Below, one piece after another: positions 27,709 through 35,242 of a stretch of 64,000 nt of DNA. The number at the start of each line of letters is the position of its first letter. Within the stretch, counting starts at the first letter, position 1. Origin of the DNA: Dermatophilus congolensis (GTDB taxonomy: Bacteria > Actinomycetota > Actinomycetes > Actinomycetales > Dermatophilaceae). The stretch lies in the NCBI GenBank assembly GCA_030538115.1, contig JAUNUP010000005.1, positions 9,369-73,368 of the forward strand. Reading direction: 5' to 3'. The position numbers were made by a program, and so were the translations under genes. The notes beneath the pieces are model-generated. The model did not search any database. It had not been told where the DNA came from and was given only the letters and a program-made list of their open reading frames with translations.

Positions 27709-29400
27709 CTACTGCCGGTCGGATGGGTCTGTCGGGGCGTCGGATGTCCGGACCTCCGGTGGCGTCGGCTCCTGAGGGTGGCTCGGACGGACCGCCCGGT
27801 CGAGGGCCTTGGCCAGCGCCGCACGGAACCACGCATCGGCCAGCGCGGCGTCGACAAGGGTGGGCTCGCCGGAGCCGAACCGCACCTCGCGGCCCTTGAA
27901 CGCCTTGGCGCCCGCCTCCCTGACCAGTTCGGTAGCCAGGCTTCGCAGCTGCGTCGCGGCGGAGGTGTGCCACTGCGTCAGCGCCTGCTGCACGTCCGTC
28001 TCGGCATTCAGGCCGCGAGCCCAGTCGCGGAACGGCCTGTCGAGCACGTTCCAAGCTCGTTCTGTGGCCCGTTCACGAGGCCCGTCGGGCTCGCCTCCAG
28101 CAGCCTGAGCAAGGTTCGCGGCGAAGGAACGGAAAGCCCACACCGCCTTGTCGGTCGCATCGACGGCCTCGACCACGGTGTCTTTCAGGACGTCGTCGGT
28201 GAGCACTGCGGCGCGTAGCGACATCGCATCGTCCGTGATCGCAGTGATCGTGGAGCTCTGACTGCCGTACTCCGCTCCGACAGTGCGAAACCGAATCGGG
28301 TGATTGCGGTCGAGGACACCGAGTCGTGCGAGCCTGCCCAGCCAATCCACGACGGGAGGCAACAGCCGCTGCGCGTCCTGCACGGTGCCGCGCCCGGTGG
28401 CGGCTCCGGCGAGCAGCCCGCCCAGCCCGCGCCAGACAGCTCGTTCGGGAGCGTGCCTGACCGGCATGTAGACGACCGCCCCATGCGTGCCAGCCTTCTC
28501 CTGGTTCGGACTGCGACGCCAAGCCGTCTGGTACTCCTCCCGCTGTCGGTTCTGGCCGCCGATCTTGTCGCCGTTGCACACCAAAGCGTCCACGACCCGA
28601 CCGGAGTCTTCCCGGATCAACCGCAGCCGCCGCGACTGCCAGGTCAGCAGCGAAACCGGCCCGGCCGGGCGCGAGGCCAAGCCGGCCTCCTCGGCAGGGG
28701 TCGCGGGGTCGCGTTCCCACGGCGCGGTGTCGCCGGCCGGACTGGGCCGGTCGTGCACCAGGTTGAGCAGCAGTGTCTCGGCCAGCGACCGTCCCTCGGG
28801 GATGACGAGGCCGACGTTGCCGCACCATCCCGTCCCGATCGGGTAGCCCTTGCCACCCTTCACACGCGGGTCGCCGTCGGCCCCGGACTTGATACCGGAG
28901 GGGTCGAAAGCATGGGCGTGCACGACCCACCGAGCTGCCTCCGCCGCCCCGATCGACTCCAGCCCCCGCCCCGCCCGGGTGGTGAAGTACGGCCACCCGT
29001 CCGGGATCTCCGCGATCAGCTTGCTGAGACCCGACGTCGTGCCCTTGGCCGTGTGTAGCCCGGCCACCTGCATGAACGGCGCGGTCTCGCTGAACAGATC
29101 GAAGCGGTCCTGGTGCTCGGCGAGATAGGACTCGATCCGGTCGATGGGCAGGCCGTGCTGCCACCACTGCGCCCATTCTTCCGCGGCCTCGTCGTCTGCC
29201 TGGTCGTGCCGGAGCGCCCGGTACAGGATCGCGAGCATCAGTCGCAGCACCACGGCGGACTGCGTCGGCATCTCCCCGCCGAGCCCACGCCACCGGTCGG
29301 CTTCAGCGAAGGCGTCGGCCAGGCTCACCTCGTGGGCCACGGCCCTCTCGTCGAGCACCACCACCCACGGGTCGCGGTACAGGTTGACTTCGCGGCTCAC
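27709..29400 (-). CDS. cse1: Type I-E Cascade large subunit Cse1 (CasA/Cas8e)
   Basis: 563-aa Cas8e subunit that reads the PAM and recruits Cas3. Family phrases present are DPWVVVLDE near the start, PFMQVAGLH, and GKGYPIGTGWCGNVG, which includes the region of the L1 loop. The GTG at 29400 overlaps the cas3 stop (GTGA). An upstream open frame inside cas3 is not used. The length is slightly above the E. coli protein. Confidence 0.95.
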   Translation of the reverse strand: MSREVNLYRDPWVVVLDERAVAHEVSLADAFAEADRWRGLGGEMPTQSAVVLRLMLAILYRALRHDQADDEAAEEWAQWWQHGLPIDRIESYLAEHQDRFDLFSETAPFMQVAGLHTAKGTTSGLSKLIAEIPDGWPYFTTRAGRGLESIGAAEAARWVVHAHAFDPSGIKSGADGDPRVKGGKGYPIGTGWCGNVGLVIPEGRSLAETLLLNLVHDRPSPAGDTAPWERDPATPAEEAGLASRPAGPVSLLTWQSRRLRLIREDSGRVVDALVCNGDKIGGQNRQREEYQTAWRRSPNQEKAGTHGAVVYMPVRHAPERAVWRGLGGLLAGAATGRGTVQDAQRLLPPVVDWLGRLARLGVLDRNHPIRFRTVGAEYGSQSSTITAITDDAMSLRAAVLTDDVLKDTVVEAVDATDKAVWAFRSFAANLAQAAGGEPDGPRERATERAWNVLDRPFRDWARGLNAETDVQQALTQWHTSAATQLRSLATELVREAGAKAFKGREVRFGSGEPTLVDAALADAWFRAALAKALDRAVRPSHPQEPTPPEVRTSDAPTDPSDRQ

Positions 29401-32261
29401 AGTTCCTCCTTGCGTGATCCGGCTGCCTGAGTAACGAGCAGGCCCAAGCGCGGGTCGTAGGTGATGACGTGTCCGATCACCCGGGTCGTCAGGTCGTCGT
29501 CGAGCAGGAGCACGAGCTGACCTCCGAGCCACGGATCGTCGCCCCAGCCCTCGAAGCCGCGGAGGCCCTCGATCTCGGTGATGACCTTCTCGATGACTCC
29601 GGGGTGAGTGAGGGTGCGCGGCAGCCGCACCGTACAGGCCGCTGCCGCCCGCGCCACGGGTGCGTCGGCACGCCCCAGCCGGCTCGGCAGTACGGCATCC
29701 GCGTGCGCGTGCCCACCAGGCATGACGTGCGCAGATCCGTCCGCCCCGACGCGCACGAGCACGACTTCGAGCGAGTCTTCCGTGTCGCGCACCTGGGCCT
29801 TGCCGATGCGCTCCAGTTCGTCGCTCTCGGCGGAGACCGGGGTTGCGAGCCAGTCGATCATCGAACTGCGCTTCCGCGGATCGTCGATCTGGAACACGCC
29901 TGCTTTACGGCGGGCCTCACCGATCTTGGTCTCGTGTGCGGCTCTGGCAGACTCCCATTGCTCAGCCCACCCGTCCGGGGGCGCCGCCGGCTCGGTGTAC
30001 CCGGCCTCGACGAGGCCCGGCACATCATGCGGCGTGCGGATCGGGGCTCCATCCAGGTGATGGCCGAGGGCCGCCACCGACCGCAGCAAGCGATAGCGCC
30101 CATAGACAGCCAGACATCCGGAGGCGAACGCGGGCGAGGCATCACCTCCGGTCCCCAGGGTGACCCCGGTCAACACGAGCCGCGGGGTGCGCATGCGTGC
30201 GGGCCGCTCGCCTTCGGAGCGTTCGTGGCGGTGCAGCCGACCGGCCCTCTGCAGAACCAGATCGATCGGGGCGATGTCGCTGAACATGAGATCGAAGTCG
30301 ATGTCGAGGCTCTGCTCCAACACCTGCGTACCCACGACGACCAACCGTTTCGGACGCTGCTTCGTCGGTGACGGTGGGCCGAGCCGCGAACGGATGTCAC
30401 CCTCCAGGCGGGCGCGATCCGGACCGATGAACCGGCTGTGCACGAGCACGACATCATCACCGAGCGCCTCGCGGAGGGCCGCGTACGTCTGTTGTGCCTC
30501 GCCAACCGTGTTGCGGATCACCCCGACGCACCCACCGTCGACGGCCTCCCGCAGGATCGCGGCGACGACCTCGTCGTCAGGCAACGTCGCCACCTCCACG
30601 TTGACAGTCGAAAGGGGCTGGTCGATCGCAACAGACCGCACCTCGGCAGCGCCCACCGTCAAGCACGGGTAGCTGGGCGCCTCGGGGACCGCGATCTCTC
30701 GCCCCCGGCCGGCGCGCCCGCGCCTCCCGCGCACGTACGCTTCGACCAGTTCGCGCCGCTGCTCGCTGGGGAGCGTGGCCGACAAGAGCACCACCGGCGT
30801 TCCGTAGGCACCGAGCCAATCGAGGGCCCGGCACAGGTAACTGCGCATATAGTCGTCGGCTGCGTGGACCTCGTCGATCACGACGACCTTGCTCGACAGG
30901 GCGAGATGTCGCAGGGCCAGGTGTTTCGTCTGCAGCGCGCCCATGAGGACCTGATCGATGGTGCCGACGACGTGATCGGCGAGCAGGCCGCGCTTGCGGC
31001 CGCGTAGCCACGTGTCGACGACGGGTGCACCACGACGGATCTCGTCCGCATCCTCGACAGCGTCGTATACACCTGCGAACCGAGCCCGCGAATCGCGCAC
31101 CAGACCCGTGTACGCCTCGTTCAGGCCAGCCTTGGAGTGCGCCAGGTGGACGCTGACGTCGTCCTCACCGGGCAACGCACGCAACCAGTCCAGGACGCGC
31201 TCGAACATGCCATCGCTGGTGGCCATCGTCGGCAGCGCGATCATGGTGCCGCCGCAGCCGAACCGTTCCGCCAGTATTTCCGCGGCGAGCAGGGCGCCCT
31301 CGGTCTTGCCGCCTCCGGTTGGGGCCTCACCGACGATGATCGGAGCCTCATCGGCGGCAAGAGCCGCTCGCACCATCGCCTGCTGGAACGGCCGAATCCG
31401 TCGCCCCGCGAGCCTGGGGAACCGGCGAGCGAGCAGGTCGCCGGGGTCGGCGGACGGGTCGATGACCTCGGGTTGCCACGGCGGCGGCAGCGTGATCGCA
31501 TCAAGCCCGCGTGCACGGCGTTCTTCGGGGGCGTCCAACCTGCCGTAGCCGAATCGGTCACTGTCGCTGGCCAACCAATCCGCGACCGTGACCGCGGCGC
31601 TGAGCTCGACCTGCACCGTGAGGGGCAGCCCAGCCGGCGGCAGGGCCTGAACGACCGATTCGAGGTCGCAGCGCTTGGCCATGACGTCGAGGATCTCGTC
31701 ACGGACAGCGTGCCAGGGTGCTTCGCCCCAACCTGGTGACCGTCGGCGCGGATCTGCCCGGGCCTCCACCCATCCGAGGTCGGTGGACGTGGGCGGAATA
31801 CCGTGATGCCCACCTACCAGGACCGCGATGGAATCGGCGGCGCCCGGCCGCAATCCGTATCGGTGGATCAGCCACCGCCTGACGCTGACGTGCCCCATCA
31901 CGCCGTGATGGGCGTACTCACTACGGGGAACCGGAGGGCAGTCCAGCCCCTCCCGCCGCATCGCGTCGAGCAAGAGGCCCATGCCGACTCGGTCTGCCTT
32001 GTCTGCGAATGCCGGAGCGGCCTTGGCGATGTCATGCACCCCGACGACCCACGCCAGCAAGGCCCGCCCGGCCGCCTCGTCTCCACCGACAGCGCCCGAA
32101 ATCCGATCAATCGTCGACTGGGCGAGCCAGTAGTCCCACAGCAGTTCAGCCACCGCTTGCGCGTCTTCGAGGTGAGTGACAAGTGGCAACCAGGTGTGCT
32201 CCAGCGGTGCCGTCTTCCCCCAAATCGAACGGGCCATCGCTGACCACTCGATCCCCGCCAT
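29397..32261 (-). CDS. cas3: CRISPR-associated helicase/nuclease Cas3 (HD + DExH)
   Basis: 954-aa Cas3 with both domains. The N-terminal HD nuclease is marked by THLEDA, GVHDIAKAAPAF, YAHHGVMGH and GGHHGIPP. The helicase has Walker A GEAPTGGGKTEG, motif II VVVIDEVHAADDY, motif III LLSATLPS and motif VI QRAGRLHRH. All key residues seem intact. It degrades Cascade-bound target DNA. The ATG at 32261 follows a GGGGGAG ribosome-binding site; an upstream ATG at 32309 is less well placed. It is the first gene of the cas operon. Confidence 0.96.
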   Translation of the reverse strand: MAGIEWSAMARSIWGKTAPLEHTWLPLVTHLEDAQAVAELLWDYWLAQSTIDRISGAVGGDEAAGRALLAWVVGVHDIAKAAPAFADKADRVGMGLLLDAMRREGLDCPPVPRSEYAHHGVMGHVSVRRWLIHRYGLRPGAADSIAVLVGGHHGIPPTSTDLGWVEARADPRRRSPGWGEAPWHAVRDEILDVMAKRCDLESVVQALPPAGLPLTVQVELSAAVTVADWLASDSDRFGYGRLDAPEERRARGLDAITLPPPWQPEVIDPSADPGDLLARRFPRLAGRRIRPFQQAMVRAALAADEAPIIVGEAPTGGGKTEGALLAAEILAERFGCGGTMIALPTMATSDGMFERVLDWLRALPGEDDVSVHLAHSKAGLNEAYTGLVRDSRARFAGVYDAVEDADEIRRGAPVVDTWLRGRKRGLLADHVVGTIDQVLMGALQTKHLALRHLALSSKVVVIDEVHAADDYMRSYLCRALDWLGAYGTPVVLLSATLPSEQRRELVEAYVRGRRGRAGRGREIAVPEAPSYPCLTVGAAEVRSVAIDQPLSTVNVEVATLPDDEVVAAILREAVDGGCVGVIRNTVGEAQQTYAALREALGDDVVLVHSRFIGPDRARLEGDIRSRLGPPSPTKQRPKRLVVVGTQVLEQSLDIDFDLMFSDIAPIDLVLQRAGRLHRHERSEGERPARMRTPRLVLTGVTLGTGGDASPAFASGCLAVYGRYRLLRSVAALGHHLDGAPIRTPHDVPGLVEAGYTEPAAPPDGWAEQWESARAAHETKIGEARRKAGVFQIDDPRKRSSMIDWLATPVSAESDELERIGKAQVRDTEDSLEVVLVRVGADGSAHVMPGGHAHADAVLPSRLGRADAPVARAAAACTVRLPRTLTHPGVIEKVITEIEGLRGFEGWGDDPWLGGQLVLLLDDDLTTRVIGHVITYDPRLGLLVTQAAGSRKEEL

Positions 32262-32442
32262 GCCGTCTCCCCCTCGCCCCGGCGCTCGAACGACGCAACC
32301 GGCAGCCAACTACCCATCAGCATCACATCACGCATGCCATCTCAAGACCGAAGCCTGCTCTCAATAAACAGAACTCAAGGGAATTACCGAGCCCCGAAGG
32401 ACTTGGATCGGACGTCAATCAAGACGGCCAAGCCCTTCGCCA

Positions 32443-32481
32443 CTTGGGTGGCCTGCCCTCCATAGGGGCAGGCCACCCAAG
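32443..32481 (-). terminator. Perfect 16-bp hairpin after small Cys-rich gene, before cas3
   Basis: CTTGGGTGGCCTGCCC (32443-32458) pairs perfectly with 32466-32481 across a 7-base loop. It lies 8 bp past the stop of the minus-strand gene at 32489-32719 and 180 bp before cas3. There is no T-run, so it would be an I-shaped hairpin terminator, common in high-GC actinobacteria. It would insulate the cas operon from upstream minus-strand transcription. Confidence 0.65.
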
Positions 32482-32488
32482 CTCGGCA

Positions 32489-32719
32489 CTACGCGAGCAT
32501 CCAGATGTCGGGCCAACACCGCTTGCACGGCCGGCAGCCGAGCGCCCTAGACACCCGCGAGTTCGGGTCAAGCCTGAGGACGCAGGCGACGTCGAGGTGA
32601 CACTCGCCATGCCACCTGTTCACTGAATGGAAGATTCGCGAACGAACATTCGCCAGAACAGGATGCGAGCCCCAAGTCCGAACCCGGAACAAGGGAGGCT
32701 GATAGGGGTCGTTGGGCAC
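32489..32719 (-). CDS. Small Cys-rich protein of unknown function upstream of cas3
   Basis: 76-aa hypothetical protein, not recognised. It has Cys pairs in GECHLDVAC and GCRPCKRCWPD that could bind zinc or a cluster, a basic composition, and no signal peptide or membrane helix. Support for it being real is an AAAGGCGG ribosome-binding site before the ATG, a TTGACC-17-TAACGT promoter upstream on the same strand at 32878-32906, and a perfect hairpin just after its TAG. Its place between cas3 and a crRNA-like element is suggestive only. It could instead be a non-coding stretch. Confidence 0.5.
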   Translation of the reverse strand: MPNDPYQPPLFRVRTWGSHPVLANVRSRIFHSVNRWHGECHLDVACVLRLDPNSRVSRALGCRPCKRCWPDIWMLA

Positions 32720-32809
32720 GATGCACCGCCTTTCTGCTGATCTTGGCGACCAGCTTCTTGGCGACGTACACTCGTGATCGACAAATCGCGTGGCATACGT
32801 CGCGCCTGA

Positions 32810-32853
32810 GACGCGGGACCGGTGCCAGCCGGTCCCGCGTCTTCCTTTTTTCC
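32810..32853 (+). terminator. Rho-independent terminator on plus strand with no clear upstream gene
   Basis: GACGCGGGACCGG (32810-32822) pairs with 32829-32841 around a 6-base loop and is followed by TTCCTTTTTT. This is a canonical plus-strand terminator, but no plus-strand gene was identified between 32262 and 32810. A short RNA ending here is possible. On the minus strand the same hairpin lies in the leader of the small gene at 32489-32719 and could act on that transcript. Confidence 0.6.
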
Positions 32854-32877
32854 GAGGCAGTCGCCTCGCGCGTCAAT

Positions 32878-32906
32878 ACGTTACGCGCGAGACGCAGGCG
32901 GGTCAA
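32878..32906 (-). promoter_or_regulatory. Sigma70-type promoter reading toward the small gene and cas3
   Basis: On the minus strand TTGACC (plus 32901-32906) and TAACGT (plus 32878-32883) are separated by exactly 17 bp. The predicted start near 32871 gives a leader of about 150 nt to the ATG at 32719. That leader contains the 32810-32841 hairpin. Confidence 0.5.
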
Positions 32907-32982
32907 GCAAAAGCGTTTACTACTTATCTAGTTCCAGGCACGTGCATCTACTGGTTACCCGGGTGACGCAACTCCTCCAGCC

Positions 32983-33071
32983 CCTCGATCCCCGCAACTG
33001 CGGGGCTGACCTGCGCACTCATCCGTGCAACAGCGTGTACTAGGGCTCATCTCGGACACTGCCAAGCATCG
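32983..33071 (-). ncRNA. Candidate crRNA-like RNA: degenerate repeat - 33-nt spacer - degenerate repeat
   Basis: On the plus strand 32983-33010 matches the array repeat in its last 23 positions at 19 sites, with the stem CCCCGC/GCGGGG intact but a different loop (AACT) and the end GAC kept. Exactly 61 bp further, at 33044, stands GGCTCATC, identical to the first eight bases of the repeat, followed by decayed sequence. Read on the minus strand this is a first pseudo-repeat conserving only the 5' handle (GATGAGCC), a 33-nt spacer (33011-33043) and a second pseudo-repeat conserving the hairpin. That is the layout of CreA-like or Cascade-guiding crRNA-like RNAs. A relic of a second array is the alternative. 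Expression is unproven. Confidence 0.5.
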
Positions 33072-33223
33072 ACATGGTCTCAGATGGGCAGAAGCCGCGC
33101 ATTGAACAGCCCGGTCGCGACATGCGGGCACGTAAGAGCAGGTAAGGCAGCGACGGTCGAGGTTCGGGCCCAGATGGGAGCGCGCCACGACGAACGCCCT
33201 CCGAGCGAGGCCGGGCGGCGCAG

Positions 33224-33253
33224 GGACTCATACTTTTTAAAAGTTATGACTCC
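33224..33253. promoter_or_regulatory. 30-bp near-palindrome upstream of the Schlafen/AlbA_2 gene
   Basis: The arms begin GGACTCATA and end TATGACTCC around a CTTTTTAAAAG centre; all but three of the fifteen arm pairs are complementary. It ends 8 bp before the -35 box of the following gene, so it is a plausible operator for that gene (perhaps autoregulatory, as the product carries DNA-binding-like wings). The AT-rich composition stands out from its surroundings. Confidence 0.55.
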
Positions 33254-33260
33254 AGGCGCA

Positions 33261-33289
33261 TTGAAGGATCTCGATTTCAAAACTATGCA
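33261..33289 (+). promoter_or_regulatory. Promoter of the Schlafen/AlbA_2 gene giving a near-leaderless mRNA
   Basis: TTGAAG (33261-33266) and TATGCA (33284-33289) are separated by 17 bp. The expected transcription start, about 33296, is only a few bases before the ATG at 33302. No Shine-Dalgarno sequence is present, consistent with leaderless translation. Confidence 0.55.
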
Positions 33290-33301
33290 TAACATGATTC
33301 C

Positions 33302-34942
33302 ATGGACACTGCCGATCTCGTCGCCAGCGGCGAGAACCTCACCGTTGAGTTCAAGCGGCACCTGAACGATCGCGAGCTGGTCAGGGCCGTCACGTGCCTG
33401 GCCAATGGACAGGGCGGCGTCGTTCTTCTCGGTGTCGAAGACTCCGGCAAGGTGGTCGGAGCGCAGCCTCGGCATGGCGATGCCACGTACCCGGATCGAC
33501 TTGCCGCGTACATCCAGAACAACACTGTGCCGGCCCTCGGCGTCGAGGTTCGGCTCGACGTAGTGGCTGGGCGCGAGGTTGTCCGAGTGGACGTGCCTGT
33601 CGCAGACCCGGCACCCGTCGCGACCAAAGAGGGCCTCTACGTCAAGCGTGTCCTTGACGCCAAAGGTGAGCCCGCCTGCGTGCCCATGTCCCCGCACGAG
33701 GTCGTGAGCATGGGCATGATCACCCGCGGCCAGGACTACGCGACGGCACCGGCGGTCGGGGCGAGCATGAACGACCTCGATCCGTCGGAGTTCGAACGGT
33801 ACAGACGCTTGTGCACCGGCAACGACGACTCGATCGCACAGCTCGCCGACGAGGACATCCTCAAGGCCTTGGGGTTCGCCCCCTTAGGCCATCCCGTGAG
33901 CCTGGGGGCGGTACTGCTGTTCGGAACGCAGGAGGCGCTCCGACGATGGCTCCCGACAACGGAGTTCCTGTTCCAAGACTTGCGGCCCGGCGAGCTCGGC
34001 ATCAACGACCAGTTCGTCGAACCACTGCTCGCCGCCGCCGAACGCCTCTGGAACGAGGTCGACCGCCGCAACTCCGTGACAGAATTGCTCGTCGGCATGC
34101 ACCGCGTCGACATCCCGCTGATCCCGGCGCTCACCCGGCGTGAGTCCATCGCCAACGCGCTCGTGCACCGTGACTATTCGATGCTGGGCCCCACCACGGT
34201 TCAGATCACGGAGAACGAGTTCACCGTGAGCAACCCCGGCGGCTTCCCGCCGGGTGTCACCATTGCCAACATCCTCGAGGAATCCCGGCCGCGCAGCGCG
34301 GCGCTCGCCGGTGCATTCAAGCGTGCCGGCCTGGTGGAACGCAGGGGCAAGGGCGTCAACGACATGTTCGATCAGCAACTGCGTGCTGGACGCGACACCC
34401 CGGATTACTCGCGCTCCACCTCAGGCTCGGTCACGGTGGCGGTCACTCTCGGAACCGCCGACCTGGATCTGGTGCGCTTCCTGCGCACCTACGAAAGCGA
34501 GCGACAGCGCAGCCTGAGCCTCGACGAGCTTCGTGTCGTTCATGAGGTCAAGTCCTCGGGCTCCGTCACAGCCTCCGAACTGGCGGCCACGCTGGGAATG
34601 CTCCCCGCCACGGTTCGCGCGGTCGCGGCGCGACTTGTCGAGGCCGGGATTCTGGAGGAGCGCGGCGTCGGCAGAAGCCGCCGCTACCACCTGACGGCTG
34701 GCTTCTACGACGCAGCCCAGGACAGAGGCGCCTACGTTCGCGTGAAGGGCATCGACCCTCTCCAGCAAGAGCGCATGATCCTCGACTACGTCACGGCCTT
34801 CGAGTCGATAACGCGTTCTCAGGCGGCTGCGTTGTGCCAGACCACCCCATCCCAGGCACGCACCATCCTCAAAGCCCTCGTCGACTCCGGACGGCTTCGC
34901 CTGGTGGGCGAAAGACGAGGAGCGCGATACGTGCAGCCGTGA
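33302..34942 (+). CDS. Schlafen AlbA_2-domain ATP-binding protein with C-terminal winged helices
   Basis: 546-aa protein. Residues about 10-130 form a Schlafen-type AlbA_2 domain (NLTVEFKRHLND, then GGVVLLGVEDSGKVVG). Residues about 275-350 form the COG2865 HATPase_c_4 region, with RRESIANALVHRDYS and VSNPGGFPPG. Two winged-helix stretches follow near 410-460 (SVTASELAATLGM) and 500-545 (ITRSQAAALCQTT). Proteins of this class are found as regulators and in phage-defence neighbourhoods; their substrate is mostly unknown. It is divergent from the crRNA-like unit and the cas operon. A palindrome and promoter precede it and a strong terminator follows, so it is monocistronic. Confidence 0.82.
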   Translation: MDTADLVASGENLTVEFKRHLNDRELVRAVTCLANGQGGVVLLGVEDSGKVVGAQPRHGDATYPDRLAAYIQNNTVPALGVEVRLDVVAGREVVRVDVPVADPAPVATKEGLYVKRVLDAKGEPACVPMSPHEVVSMGMITRGQDYATAPAVGASMNDLDPSEFERYRRLCTGNDDSIAQLADEDILKALGFAPLGHPVSLGAVLLFGTQEALRRWLPTTEFLFQDLRPGELGINDQFVEPLLAAAERLWNEVDRRNSVTELLVGMHRVDIPLIPALTRRESIANALVHRDYSMLGPTTVQITENEFTVSNPGGFPPGVTIANILEESRPRSAALAGAFKRAGLVERRGKGVNDMFDQQLRAGRDTPDYSRSTSGSVTVAVTLGTADLDLVRFLRTYESERQRSLSLDELRVVHEVKSSGSVTASELAATLGMLPATVRAVAARLVEAGILEERGVGRSRRYHLTAGFYDAAQDRGAYVRVKGIDPLQQERMILDYVTAFESITRSQAAALCQTTPSQARTILKALVDSGRLRLVGERRGARYVQP

Positions 34943-34981
34943 TCCGGTCGGCACGATCGGCCGATCGTGACCGCACGCGAA

Positions 34982-35013
34982 GGGGGCTCACCCGCCAGGG
35001 TGGGCCCCTTTTT
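34982..35013 (+). terminator. Rho-independent terminator after the AlbA_2 gene
   Basis: GGGGCTCACCC and GGGTGGGCCCC form an 11-bp stem with one mismatch around GCCA, followed by a run of five or more T. The flanking bases GCACGCGAA and TTCGTGC extend the pairing. Confidence 0.8.
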
Positions 35014-35122
35014 CGTGCGCTAGCGCCGAGATCCGAGGGGACAACCGCCCGGTCTGCACCGATCGCACGATGTAGGCCATGTCACGCGCGGTTGTTGCGC
35101 ACTGAGGCGGACCTCACAACTT

Positions 35123-35154
35123 ATGTCTCGGATATTGCCGAGAATAGAAGACAT
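35123..35154 (+). promoter_or_regulatory. Nested inverted repeats upstream of pyruvate formate-lyase
   Basis: An outer ATGTCT...AGACAT pair (35123-35128 and 35149-35154) surrounds TCTCGG-ATATTG-CCGAGA (35126-35143). It lies about 90 bp before the pflB start and is a candidate operator or leader hairpin. The left half resembles 33050-33070 near the crRNA-like unit. The remainder of the 300-bp gap (34943-35242) holds the preceding terminator and no gene. Confidence 0.4.
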
Positions 35155-35242
35155 CATGCGGCCCGACCGGTCGCCCAGGCAGTCTGGTATAAGCACCCAT
35201 CCATGCGACTCCAGCTTCCATTCGCAACAGAAGAGGCACGAC

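Noticed and set aside
32755..32780. Partial match of the crRNA-like spacer seed (GTACAC) in the cas3 upstream region
   Set aside because: Only six bases agree and no consistent PAM precedes them; this is expected by chance.
33050..35154. Integrase attachment sites flanking an inserted element
   Set aside because: The similar motifs are imperfect, there is no integrase or tRNA, and the interval holds one ordinary gene.
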